Positions 1-8,118 of a stretch of 64,000 nucleotides of DNA are shown in pieces (position 1 is the stretch's first letter; each line of letters opens with the position of its first letter). Made by a program: the position numbers and the translations under genes. Origin of the DNA: Chryseobacterium bernardetii (GTDB taxonomy: Bacteria > Bacteroidota > Bacteroidia > Flavobacteriales > Weeksellaceae); the NCBI RefSeq assembly GCF_003815975.1, contig NZ_CP033932.1:2023001-2087000 (forward strand), given 5' to 3'. The notes beneath the pieces were generated by a model that saw only the letters and a list, made by a program, of their open reading frames with translations, searched no databases and had not been told where the DNA came from.

Positions 1-38
1 AAATATAGCTGTGAGGCCAATTAAAGTACTAATTTATG

Positions 39-776
39 TTATTTTTTTTGAAAATTCCAAATTTCCCAAGCTTTTTCTGCTTGCTGCTCAAGCATATAAT
101 AACCGTTTACTGTTTTTGCTCCTTTTTCGGAAGCATTGATGATAAACTGTGTATAGTTTGGGTTGTAAATTAAATCGATAACTAAATGTTCCGGGGAAAG
201 CGCATCGAAAGGAAAAGCCAGGCAGTCTTCAACATTCGGGAAGGTCCCTACTGGAGTACATTGAATAATAATCTTATGCTCCTGTACAGTTTCCTTATCC
301 AGATTTTCAAAATTGATTTCGGTACTTCTTGAAATGGTTTGGGATTGGATATTATGTTTGTCTAAAACATACTTTACTGCTTTTGCAGCTCCTCCGTTTC
401 CTAAGATCAGTGCTTTATCCTGTGATGGTTTTTTGTGAAGAAGAAGGGTCTTTTCAAAACCGAAAGCATCTGTATTATATCCGGTTTTTTTACCGTTTTG
501 AATTAAAACACAGTTTACAGCGCCAATTTTTTCAGCCTCATCACTTAATTCATCAAGATAATTGATGATCTGCTCTTTATAGGGAATGGTAACGTTGAAG
601 CCTAATAATTCAGGTGAAGAAAAAAGGTTTTCTACTTCATTGATTTCGTTTAAATCAAAAATATCATAGGAGAACCCTTTAAGCATAAGCTTTTGAAACT
701 TATTTTCGAAGAATTTTTTAGAAAAGGAATAGGAAATATTTCGTCCTATCAATCCTAATTTTTTATTGGAATCCAT
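39..776 (-). CDS. aroE: shikimate dehydrogenase
   Basis: Reduces 3-dehydroshikimate to shikimate with NADPH in the cytosolic aromatic amino acid pathway. Visible motifs in order: the N-terminal substrate-binding serines in SYSFS, NVTIPYKE with the catalytic lysine, GAVN, NTDAFGF, the nucleotide-binding loop LGNGGAAKA, a CTPVG segment, and the C-terminal GYYMLEQQAEKAW helix. At 245 aa it is slightly shorter than the common ~270 aa but has every core motif. It starts at the ATG at 776 and is separated from the endonuclease gene by a terminator. Identification is secure. Confidence 0.95.
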   Translation of the reverse strand: MDSNKKLGLIGRNISYSFSKKFFENKFQKLMLKGFSYDIFDLNEINEVENLFSSPELLGFNVTIPYKEQIINYLDELSDEAEKIGAVNCVLIQNGKKTGYNTDAFGFEKTLLLHKKPSQDKALILGNGGAAKAVKYVLDKHNIQSQTISRSTEINFENLDKETVQEHKIIIQCTPVGTFPNVEDCLAFPFDALSPEHLVIDLIYNPNYTQFIINASEKGAKTVNGYYMLEQQAEKAWEIWNFQKK

Positions 777-794
777 ACATCAAAATTATAAAAA

Positions 795-822
795 AAGACC
801 GGAAAAATCCGGCCTTTAGTTT
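795..822 (-). terminator. Rho-independent terminator after endonuclease I gene
   Basis: Read on the minus strand, GGCCGGATTTTTCCGGTC forms a hairpin followed by a run of T. It lies just past the stop codon of the endonuclease gene at 840 and before aroE. Confidence 0.7.
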
Positions 823-839
823 GAAATATTTTATATTAA

Positions 840-2627
840 TTATTCTACGATAAATTTAGTAGAGAAATTATCTGTTTTTAAGATGTAAGTTCCTTTCAAT
901 AAACCTTTAAGGTTAATTTTATTGGCGCTTTTGAAAGGATTGGCAAGCGTTTCAATTACTTTTCCTGAAAGATCATAGATCTCAGCTTTTGAGATTTTGC
1001 TAAGGTTTTCCCCTTTTACATGCAGTTCATTGTTTCTTACCGGGTTAGGGTAGATTGTAAATTCAGGCTTGTCTTTTTTAATTTCAGAAGTTGCTAATGA
1101 TCCGCTATAGCATGTCCAGCTTAAATCATCCAGTGTAGGTCTGTTTGAAGTTGTGCTTGTAATTTTGATAATTATATCCCCACTGATGTTAATATTATCA
1201 AGTGTTGTAGTTGTAGCTGCAGAAGTATATGGAATAGTACCTACAGTAGTTCCGTTAATGATGACATTTAAATTGCCATTTGAGCCTGAGAGTTTTCTTT
1301 GAGTAGTCAGCGTTAAACTTTTTATACCACCTGCAATGGAAGAACTTGTAAGGTCTCCGGTTCTCAAAGTGATTGCTCTTGTAGTATTGATTGGTTCATC
1401 CACTTTTGCGTTTGTTGCGGTCCAGGTGATACCATTATTAGTCCAAACTCTTTCAATATAGCCATTATCTGTACCAGGTACATTGTTAAAGTTTTCAGTT
1501 CCACAGCTTCCACCTCCTACAGGTCCGTCAAGGGTAGTTCCTGATGCTACATTACTTTGCGGAGAGGCATTGCCAAATGCATCTTTAGCTATTACATAGA
1601 AGTTATATGAAGTAAGCGGAGATAATCCTGTTACAGTAGCTGTTGTTGATGTTCCTGAAACAGTGGTTTTTAATGTAGTACCTACATAAATATCATAGGC
1701 TGTTACCCCAACATTATCTGTTGCAGCAGTCCAGCTTAGGCCCATTGTGTTAGCAGTAGGATTGTTAGCAACAAGATTTGTAGGAGCTGTAGGGGCTTGG
1801 TTGTCTACAACTGGTGATCCCCAGATTAAATCAACATAAGAAGGGTTATCAATGAAGGGATTCCTGTTTCCCTGGAATGCATAGGATGCATTATTTCTCG
1901 CAATTTCTGCAGCAGATACAGGATCCATAGCATGCCATTGTAAAAGTTGTTGAAGTTCCCAAGGCTGAAGACCTGGAAAAGCAGATCCTCCAAGTATATT
2001 ACCAGTAGTGAACGTAGAAAGTCTATCTTCATATCTTGTTACAAAATAAAAGATCATTCTGGCCACATCTCCTTTGAAGGCATCAATAGGTTCAAATACG
2101 GTTCCTCCATAGCCTGCAGATACTGAGTTCCCCAGTTTGGAACCATTTTTAGAAAGAAAACTAGTAGACCCTACTTTACCGAATGGGTAATTTGATCTCA
2201 TGCCATTTACTTTTCCGTCAGTAGCACGAATAAAGTGAACATCTGCCACCATTGGTGATTGTTGTCCAAATAAACTCTGAGGAACGATATGTTCACGATT
2301 ATAGCAGTCACCTTCATTGGAATAGTTTCCACATTTTTTTAAACCCGGTGTATAATTATATGGATCCGGGCCTATAGGATTTTCGGAGTAAATATCTAAA
2401 ACGGTACCGTCATTTTCATAAGAAGTGTCAATATCTGTAGTATTGTAAGCAGTCCATAATCCGTCATATCCATGGTCCACATGTCCGTTTTCTATGATTC
2501 CTTTAAGGGCTGTTTTAAGAGCGGCACCTGTAAAACCGTTTGCTGCATTATAATAACCAGCAGGTGCTTGAGCAAATGCATTAGCAAATGCAATGCTTAG
2601 TAGAAAAAAAGATAAAATTCGTTTCAT
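840..2627 (-). CDS. secreted endonuclease I with FN3 domain and T9SS sorting tail
   Basis: A signal peptide (about residues 1-19) precedes an EndA/NucM-type nuclease domain with the beta-beta-alpha-metal core NREHIVPQS (residues 110-118) and the conserved ADVHFIRATDGKVNGMRSN stretch. A fibronectin type III domain (about 275-365) follows, then a beta-rich domain, and a C-terminal type IX secretion sorting domain beginning YPNPVRNNELHVKG. This is the usual build of an exported Flavobacteriia nuclease that degrades extracellular DNA or RNA. The 595-aa length fits these multi-domain versions. Function is inferred from the family; secretion is well supported by the tail. Confidence 0.9.
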   Translation of the reverse strand: MKRILSFFLLSIAFANAFAQAPAGYYNAANGFTGAALKTALKGIIENGHVDHGYDGLWTAYNTTDIDTSYENDGTVLDIYSENPIGPDPYNYTPGLKKCGNYSNEGDCYNREHIVPQSLFGQQSPMVADVHFIRATDGKVNGMRSNYPFGKVGSTSFLSKNGSKLGNSVSAGYGGTVFEPIDAFKGDVARMIFYFVTRYEDRLSTFTTGNILGGSAFPGLQPWELQQLLQWHAMDPVSAAEIARNNASYAFQGNRNPFIDNPSYVDLIWGSPVVDNQAPTAPTNLVANNPTANTMGLSWTAATDNVGVTAYDIYVGTTLKTTVSGTSTTATVTGLSPLTSYNFYVIAKDAFGNASPQSNVASGTTLDGPVGGGSCGTENFNNVPGTDNGYIERVWTNNGITWTATNAKVDEPINTTRAITLRTGDLTSSSIAGGIKSLTLTTQRKLSGSNGNLNVIINGTTVGTIPYTSAATTTTLDNINISGDIIIKITSTTSNRPTLDDLSWTCYSGSLATSEIKKDKPEFTIYPNPVRNNELHVKGENLSKISKAEIYDLSGKVIETLANPFKSANKINLKGLLKGTYILKTDNFSTKFIVE

Positions 2628-2707
2628 TTTTTTAAAATTGGGGCGTAAAGGTACAAAAAAATGAAACCCTAAAAGTTTATTTCGGTTAAATATATAAAGT
2701 TAATATA

Positions 2708-3913
2708 TTAATTTTTAGTAATATACTCTTTGCTGATTTTTGAGAAGAACCATGAGATGGCAATTCCGAATACTGATGCAGTAAGAGCAACGATAAGATA
2801 GTTTTTACCAACGATTTTTACAGGGAACGGCAATACTTCATTTGCTCTGAAAAATTCTGTGTAAAGCTGGAAATAGCACAAGGCTGTTCCGAAGATTAAA
2901 CCGGTAATTACTCCGGAAATAACAATAAGAATTCCGGTATAGAAATAGGTCATTCTCAAATGGCTTAGAGGAAAGCCTAATGAAATAAGAGATTTAGCCT
3001 GTTCTTTCTTGTCAAGCTGTAAAATAATAATTGCTCCGGCGAGGTTGAAAGTAGTAATGAAAATAACCAGTGCGAAAATAAGGTAGATGAATAATTTTTC
3101 AGTATTAATCATCTTCCAGAATGCTGCATTTTCCTCTTCCTTCGTCTTGATTTCAATATTTTTACCAAGAGAAGACAGCAGGTTTTGTTTTACAACATCA
3201 GCATTTTCAGGATTTTTTAATTTAATAACAATCTGATAAGCTGAATTTTTCGGAAGGCTTAATAATTCTTCAGTAAGTTCAATAGGAGAAATAATGTAAT
3301 TGTCCAGTTGATCTTTTCCAGGGAAAACGCCCGTTACCAGAATATCTCTTTTATTATAAATATCTTCTTCTTTACTGATGATTCCGGTTCCCGGCTTTGG
3401 CATGAAAACGGTTGCATAATGATTGGAAGAATCTACAGGAATTGATAATCGGTTATCAAGACTGTTTTCCATCAAAACTTCATTCGAGTATTTGAAACTT
3501 GGATAAGTTCCATAAAATATCTCTTTATTGATGGGATTTACTTTTATATATGCAGAATCAACGCCTCGTAAATAAGCAATATCACCTTTTCCATTGAAAC
3601 TGATATATACTTTTTCTTCAATAACCCGGGAATAGCTGCTAATTTCCTTATTACTGTTTAAAATCTTATTAACCTGATCCAGGTTTTTAATGGTTTTGCC
3701 TGATGTGCTTTTTAAGGTCAGGTCTGCATGAAGATTAGAGATTAAGTCCTTGTTCAGATCTTCAAGTCCTGAGAATACTGAAATAATAACGAACATTGCA
3801 GCCACAGCAACCGTCATGGCACCTACTGCCAGCCATGTAATAAATGTTACAGCGGTACTGCCTTTTTTTGCCAAAAGGTATCTGGATGCTATGTAAAATG
3901 CAATATTCTTCAA
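2708..3913 (-). CDS. ABC transporter permease, LolC/LolE (MacB/FtsX) type
   Basis: 401-aa inner-membrane protein with one N-terminal transmembrane helix (about residues 22-48), a large periplasmic domain, and three C-terminal helices (about 275-395), the FtsX/LolE arrangement. The family works with an ATPase to pass lipoproteins from the inner membrane to the carrier LolA. The gene sits 3 bases from rbfA on the same strand, so the two are probably co-transcribed, a pairing common in Flavobacteriia. The ATPase partner is not in this window. Exact substrate is inferred. Confidence 0.85.
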   Translation of the reverse strand: MKNIAFYIASRYLLAKKGSTAVTFITWLAVGAMTVAVAAMFVIISVFSGLEDLNKDLISNLHADLTLKSTSGKTIKNLDQVNKILNSNKEISSYSRVIEEKVYISFNGKGDIAYLRGVDSAYIKVNPINKEIFYGTYPSFKYSNEVLMENSLDNRLSIPVDSSNHYATVFMPKPGTGIISKEEDIYNKRDILVTGVFPGKDQLDNYIISPIELTEELLSLPKNSAYQIVIKLKNPENADVVKQNLLSSLGKNIEIKTKEEENAAFWKMINTEKLFIYLIFALVIFITTFNLAGAIIILQLDKKEQAKSLISLGFPLSHLRMTYFYTGILIVISGVITGLIFGTALCYFQLYTEFFRANEVLPFPVKIVGKNYLIVALTASVFGIAISWFFSKISKEYITKN

Positions 3914-3916
3914 GGT

Positions 3917-4276
3917 CTATAGAACAGGGTTGTCGCCTTCGCCTCTTAATTCTCTTTCTAATCTTTCTACGTCATCAAGAGCTGTATCTAAGTAAAAGTT
4001 AAGCTGCGGAATGATACGTACCTGTTTTGCCATTTTCTGGCCGATGAAATTTCTGTACTGAGGTTTGTTTTCTTCAATCTCCTTCATTACTGCTGTACGG
4101 TATTCCTGAGGGAAGATGCTTAAATAAATCTTCGCAATACCTAAATCTGCCGTTACTTTTACATCTGAAACGGATACCAATATACTTTGTTTGCTTTCAG
4201 CAGCCTGCTTGCGGAAAAGTTCTGCGAAGTCCTCCTGAATGATCTGTGCTACTTTTCTTTGTCTGTTACTTTCCAT
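3917..4276 (-). CDS. rbfA: 30S ribosome-binding factor A
   Basis: 119-aa KH-fold ribosome maturation factor that acts on 16S rRNA 5' helix processing and late 30S assembly. The N-terminal SNRQRKVAQIIQEDFAEL helix, the VSVSDVKVTADLGIAKIYLS strand block, and the closing IIPQLNFYLDTALDDVERLE segment are typical of RbfA. Length is normal. It is tightly linked to the downstream permease gene. Confidence 0.93.
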   Translation of the reverse strand: MESNRQRKVAQIIQEDFAELFRKQAAESKQSILVSVSDVKVTADLGIAKIYLSIFPQEYRTAVMKEIEENKPQYRNFIGQKMAKQVRIIPQLNFYLDTALDDVERLERELRGEGDNPVL

Positions 4277-4369
4277 AATTTATGCAAATTTAGTACTTTT
4301 GTTTGAATTGATACTTTGAAATTCAGCGATCGTATCAAATTTACGAATTAATTATATTTATTAGTATTT

Positions 4370-4768
4370 ATGAAGCTAGAACATATCGGTATTGCCGTAA
4401 AGTCTTTAGGTGTTTCTGACGAACTTTTTGCTAAATTATTAGGAAAAGAATCCTATAAGCAGGAAACTGTAGAAAGGGAAGGAGTGATAACTTCTTTCTA
4501 TGAAACCGGAGAAAGTAAAATTGAACTTCTTGAAGCGAGTAATCCTGAAAGTCCGATCTCAAAATTCATTGAAAAAAAGGGTGAAGGGATCCATCATTTA
4601 GCATTTGGGGTAGAAAATATTCTGGAGGAAGTAAAAAGATTAAAAAAAGAAGGATTTCAATTTATCTCTGAAGAACCGAAAGAAGGTGCTGATAACAAAT
4701 TAGTTGTGTTCCTTCATCCAAAATCTACAAACGGCGTGCTGGTAGAACTTTGCCAAGAAAAGCAATAA
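4370..4768 (+). CDS. mce: methylmalonyl-CoA epimerase
   Basis: 132-aa vicinal-oxygen-chelate protein. It interconverts the R and S forms of methylmalonyl-CoA between propionate and succinate metabolism. Metal-ligand positions are visible as HIGIAV near the N terminus, EGIHHLAFGV in the middle, and GVLVELCQ at the end. The ATG at 4370 places the HIGIAV motif directly at the start as in homologues. It is transcribed away from rbfA and ends shortly before the tRNA gene. Confidence 0.9.
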   Translation: MKLEHIGIAVKSLGVSDELFAKLLGKESYKQETVEREGVITSFYETGESKIELLEASNPESPISKFIEKKGEGIHHLAFGVENILEEVKRLKKEGFQFISEEPKEGADNKLVVFLHPKSTNGVLVELCQEKQ

Positions 4769-4774
4769 AAAATT

Positions 4775-4803
4775 TTGTAGTGAAAGAAATTTTACTATTT
4801 TTG
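4775..4803 (+). promoter_or_regulatory. promoter of the tRNA gene
   Basis: TTG at 4775-4777 and TATTTTTG at 4796-4803 are separated by 18 nt, matching the Bacteroidota TTG/TAnnTTTG promoter pattern, and lie 28 nt upstream of the tRNA. Confidence 0.6.
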
Positions 4804-4830
4804 CAAACACAAAATTTAACCAAGTTTTGA

Positions 4831-4904
4831 GGTCCTATAGCTCAGTTGGTTAGAGCACCTGACTCATAATCAGGTGGTCCCTGGTTCGAGCCCAGGTGGG
4901 ACCA
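4831..4904 (+). tRNA. tRNA with CAU anticodon (Ile2 or elongator Met), island integration site
   Basis: A complete cloverleaf: acceptor GGTCCTA/TGGGACC, D-arm GCTC/GAGC, anticodon stem CCTGA/TCAGG with loop CTCATAA, and T-arm CTGG/CCAG. No CCA is encoded; discriminator A at 4904. GGNCC at the 5' end suggests the Ile2 type whose C34 becomes lysidine, but Met cannot be excluded by eye. The 3' part is duplicated at 24333-24379, so the last 46 nt here probably came with the inserted island. Confidence 0.92.
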
Positions 4905-4905
4905 C
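4859..4905 (+). repeat. left attachment-site repeat (47 bp)
   Basis: Identical over 47 bp to 24333-24379. It covers the anticodon arm to the 3' end of the tRNA. The two copies bracket the recombinase-bearing island, as expected of att sites for a tRNA-targeting tyrosine recombinase. Confidence 0.93.
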
Positions 4906-4915
4906 TCTTAAAATC

Positions 4916-4950
4916 AAGCACTTACAGAAATGTAGGTGCTTTTTTTATTT
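4916..4950 (+). terminator. island-borne terminator behind the tRNA
   Basis: AAGCACTTACA and TGTAGGTGCTT form a hairpin followed by TTTTTTT. It resembles the terminator at 24388-24420 behind the displaced tRNA end, so the island seems to carry its own tRNA 3' end plus terminator. Confidence 0.75.
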
Positions 4951-4955
4951 TTTGA

Positions 4956-4977
4956 CTGCAACAATACTGCAACATTT
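4956..4977 (+). repeat. left copy of a 22-bp end repeat, candidate recombinase arm site
   Basis: CTGCAACA occurs twice with an 11-bp period inside a 22-bp block that is repeated exactly at 24202-24223 near the other end of the island. Phased short direct repeats inside both att regions are what integrase or excisionase arm-type sites look like. Confidence 0.6.
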
Positions 4978-4992
4978 TATTATTTTTATGTT

Positions 4993-5862
4993 GTGAATAA
5001 TGAACTGCTATATCCATTCAAAAACCTTGAGCTTTATCTTCAAAAGATAGATGCCAACTTAAATAGTTTTTACAATTCTTTTAAACTTGATTCGATTGCA
5101 CCAAGGATTGTACCTAATGGTATTGATAAAGAAAAAATGCAGGTTTCCATACTAAAAGACTACTATACAGATGATGAAAACCCTGTACAAACCTTTGCTT
5201 TTAGTGAAGAAGCCGGAAATATGGTTCTCAATCTGTTAAATAAGGGGTTTAGTAATGTAAATAAAGCTCTTGAACTTCAACGAAAACTAAGCAAAAATAA
5301 AGTTCTGATTTACCTAAACAGCCTTAATATCCAACTAACAGAAATCTTCACAAAAGCCTTAATTGATAAGTACACGTTTCTGGATCAATATAGAACAATA
5401 GCTTTTCAAAACATAGAAGAGCTTGTTTTTCAAGAAAAGGAACAATTTCCCAGTTTCCCTCCTCTTCATTTTATTGTAAAAGAAGGAGAAAACGTAATCT
5501 CTAAACTAGAAACGCTGTATTCCCTATTAATTGATCATTCTCTCATTTATTGTACTAAAGAAGATTTTATCAAAGCATTTACAGGTCAGAAAATAGATAA
5601 AGGAATCCACTGGATCGCAAAAAGCCCTAAAAATAATACAACAAATAAGCCTTTACTGGTGTACTTTTTCAGGCAATTAATAGATAACAGACGTATTGAA
5701 GCTTCTTATCTTAATGATGAGAATTATTATCTCCCTGCTCTATTCAGAAATAAAGACGGATCAGAATTTACTTCAAAGCAACTGTCTTCAGCCAAGTACG
5801 GTATGTCTGGTAATAAATCATCACAGCAAGAACTTATAGACGATATTATTTCTCAACTATAA
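4993..5862 (+). CDS. island protein, possibly RteC-like
   Basis: About 290 aa, mostly helical. I place the start at the GTG at 4993 because the upstream in-frame ATG at 4936 lies inside the terminator hairpin. The C-terminal third (a PLLVYFFRQLIDNRR helix, then YYLPALFRNKDG and a final DDIISQL) resembles the C-terminal part of RteC-type proteins found in Bacteroidota mobile elements, where RteC regulates excision and transfer functions. The match is from memory of the pattern and weak. It is the first gene inside the left end of the island, before the excisionase-like gene. Confidence 0.5.
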   Translation: MNNELLYPFKNLELYLQKIDANLNSFYNSFKLDSIAPRIVPNGIDKEKMQVSILKDYYTDDENPVQTFAFSEEAGNMVLNLLNKGFSNVNKALELQRKLSKNKVLIYLNSLNIQLTEIFTKALIDKYTFLDQYRTIAFQNIEELVFQEKEQFPSFPPLHFIVKEGENVISKLETLYSLLIDHSLIYCTKEDFIKAFTGQKIDKGIHWIAKSPKNNTTNKPLLVYFFRQLIDNRRIEASYLNDENYYLPALFRNKDGSEFTSKQLSSAKYGMSGNKSSQQELIDDIISQL

Positions 5863-6008
5863 TTCTATAAACATACACTAATATACCCTGATATACTCTG
5901 ATGTCAGGGTAATTCTATTGATTATAAGGGTATTCCTTACTTTTCTTTGCATCGAAAATTTGAAGTCCAAATTGAATGAGCTCAGGGCTTCTATAAAATT
6001 AATTTCAG

Positions 6009-6293
6009 ATGCAAAAAAATAATTTAAATCAGAATTTTCCTCTACAGCCTATAATGGTTGAAAAGGAAATCTTAAGCTTTAAAGAAGCTCTCGGATACTT
6101 GGATGTATCAAAAAGCTTCCTTTATAAGCAAACCTCACAGAGAGCAATCCGGTATTTCAAACCCAATGGCGGAAAGATCTATTTCAAGAAAACAGATTTG
6201 GATAGCTGGATGCTTCAAAATGAGAACAAAAGTGTAGCGAGTTTAGAAGAAGAATTATTAACAAAAATAAGAAATGAGAAAAGATATGTGTAA
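6009..6293 (+). CDS. excisionase-family helix-turn-helix protein
   Basis: 94-aa small DNA-binding protein. FKEALGYLDVSKSFLYK followed by IRYFKPNGGKIYFKKTDLDSW is the winged HTH_17/MerR-like fold of Bacteroidota excisionase-type proteins. In such islands these proteins bind near the att sites or regulate the integrase. It stands about 2 kb upstream of the recombinase and overlaps the next ORF by 20 nt, indicating co-transcription. Confidence 0.8.
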   Translation: MQKNNLNQNFPLQPIMVEKEILSFKEALGYLDVSKSFLYKQTSQRAIRYFKPNGGKIYFKKTDLDSWMLQNENKSVASLEEELLTKIRNEKRYV

Positions 6294-6657
6294 TTATTGT
6301 AATGTATATTCAATATATTTTGAAAGAAGTATAGATGTTTCAGAGTTTAACAAAAGAATTCTGAAGATAATAAAGAATCTTACAATTGTAGAGTTTGAAG
6401 ATAATATGTTTAACTATGAAATAAAAGATAAGACCTATCGTGGAGTAAGTATTATTTGTTATACTGATTCAATTGATATTATAACTCCCATTTTCAGTAA
6501 TAGTTACGATAATCAGTTGGAATTTTTATTGCTAAATTATTTAGCTTTTTTCACAAACGGAATTATCCACGACCATCTTGTTAATTCTAAGTATTATCCA
6601 TATGATGATAGAATGGAAATTAAGGACGATGCATCTGTTAAATTAAGTAATTGGTAA
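6274..6657 (+). CDS. hypothetical protein, island
   Basis: 127-aa protein with no family I recognise. It begins MRKDMCNYCNVYSIYF, carries an early Cys-x2-Cys pair, and is rich in Asp, Ile and Tyr with no membrane segment. It overlaps the HTH gene upstream by 20 nt and the primase-like ORF downstream, so it belongs to the replication/excision operon of the island. Confidence 0.55.
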   Translation: MRKDMCNYCNVYSIYFERSIDVSEFNKRILKIIKNLTIVEFEDNMFNYEIKDKTYRGVSIICYTDSIDIITPIFSNSYDNQLEFLLLNYLAFFTNGIIHDHLVNSKYYPYDDRMEIKDDASVKLSNW

Positions 6658-6674
6658 TGATAAGGCGTTTAAAT

Positions 6675-8003
6675 ATGGAAAAAATTAAAATAAATGGTGG
6701 TATCACCAATGATTTAATAGAAGGAGGAGTATATTATCGTTTACCTCAAATATTACAAAATATTACGAAGCCATTTACAGGACGTGAAAGAGATATTGTA
6801 TTAACATCAGCTCTGGGAGTATTGAGCACTTGTTTGCCCAATATTTATGGGACCTATGATGGAGATAAGATTTATCCTAATCTGTATGTACTGATTAGTG
6901 CTCCGGCAGCATCAGGCAAAGGAGTAATGAATAAATCAAGGATTTTAATTGATAGAATTCATGATCAGACATTGAAAAATAGTATTAAGGCAGAAAAAGA
7001 GTGTAAAGAGAAAAAGAAAGATTCTAAAGATAAGGATGACGTTCCATGCCCATCAATAGAGATTAAAACAATGCCTGCAAATATTTCCACTGCTGAAATG
7101 TATACCTATATGGGATCGTCTAAATATGGATTACTTATTATGGAATCGGAGGCGGATACTATGAGCAATATGCTTAATAATGACTGGAGTAATTATTCTG
7201 ATATATTGAGAAAGTGCTTCCATCACGAACCTATATCTATAAGTAGAAAAATAGAGAAGATATTTGAAGATATTAAAGAACCGAAGTTGTCTTTAGTGAT
7301 GAGTGGGACACCAGAGCAATTAAAAACATTGATTCAGTCTAAGGAAAATGGTTTGTATTCGAGATTTATAGTTTATACGTTTGATGAAATCAGTCAGTTT
7401 AAGAATGTTTTCTCGACAGGTACCAGGAACAATAATGCTGTATTTGAAGAAGAAGCGAAAAAAGTGTTTGATCTCTATGCAGCGTTGTCACATCCTGGTA
7501 GACAAGAAATCGAGTTTAAATTCACTAAAAATCAAGTGGGAAAATTTCTCAAAGCACTTACTGCTATGCATGGAGTGATATTAGATTCTCATCCGCAGTC
7601 CTTTATCTCTAACCTTAATAGGCATGGACTTATTCTATTCAGAGTAGCCATGATATTAACTGCTCTACGTAATATAGATGATATTTTAGCTCCTGGTATG
7701 AATTGTCCAGAATTAATATGCTCCAATCTGGATTTTATGTTGGCATTAAGAATAACAAAAACATTTTTAAAACATTCATTGGTTACTTATAACTCATTTG
7801 ATGACGGTATATTGTCAGAAAATGATGAAAAGTTATTGTTTGAATTAAGTAATCCATTTACCAGAGCGCAAGCTGTTGAATTAGGAAAGAAACATGATAT
7901 ACCGGAAAGAACTATAGATGATAAGCTTCGGCAATGGAAAAAAAGAAAGGTCATCATTCCAGTAAAACATGGACTTTATAGAAGAACCAGAAATTTCATG
8001 TAA
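6675..8003 (+). CDS. DUF3987-like primase/helicase-type protein
   Basis: About 443 aa. A P-loop-like APAASGKGVMNK lies near residue 80 and an LLIMESEADTM strand (Walker-B-like) near 155. LSLVMSGTPEQL follows, and a C-terminal winged-helix region ends in GLYRRTRNFM. This matches the DUF3987 family of Bacteroidota elements, thought to act in element replication. I use the ATG at 6675, since upstream TTG (6651) and ATG (6657) overlap the previous stop. A strong terminator follows at 8055. Confidence 0.7.
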   Translation: MEKIKINGGITNDLIEGGVYYRLPQILQNITKPFTGRERDIVLTSALGVLSTCLPNIYGTYDGDKIYPNLYVLISAPAASGKGVMNKSRILIDRIHDQTLKNSIKAEKECKEKKKDSKDKDDVPCPSIEIKTMPANISTAEMYTYMGSSKYGLLIMESEADTMSNMLNNDWSNYSDILRKCFHHEPISISRKIEKIFEDIKEPKLSLVMSGTPEQLKTLIQSKENGLYSRFIVYTFDEISQFKNVFSTGTRNNNAVFEEEAKKVFDLYAALSHPGRQEIEFKFTKNQVGKFLKALTAMHGVILDSHPQSFISNLNRHGLILFRVAMILTALRNIDDILAPGMNCPELICSNLDFMLALRITKTFLKHSLVTYNSFDDGILSENDEKLLFELSNPFTRAQAVELGKKHDIPERTIDDKLRQWKKRKVIIPVKHGLYRRTRNFM

Positions 8004-8006
8004 AGG

Positions 8007-8024
8007 ATGTAAAAGTTGCAGTTT
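8007..8024 (-). repeat. 18-bp element, inverted copy of 24152-24169
   Basis: The complement reads AAACTGCAACTTTTACAT, identical to the plus strand at 24152-24169. It contains the CTGCAAC core of the end repeats, so the same protein may bind here, between the primase-like gene and the recombinase. Confidence 0.5.
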
Positions 8025-8054
8025 CTGCAAATTCAAACACATTTAAATTAATCT

Positions 8055-8094
8055 AACTGCCCAATATAACCAATGTCCCATTGGGCAGTTATTT
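8055..8094 (+). terminator. terminator after the primase-like gene
   Basis: AACTGCCCAAT and ATTGGGCAGTT form an 11-bp perfect stem followed by ATTTCTTC. The weak U-tract leaves open some readthrough into the recombinase gene. Confidence 0.7.
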
Positions 8095-8118
8095 CTTCAA
8101 TTTTAAAATTAATAAATT

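Noticed and set aside
4936..4992. Upstream ATG start for the first island gene
   Set aside because: It lies within the terminator hairpin and T run; the GTG at 4993 is a better start.
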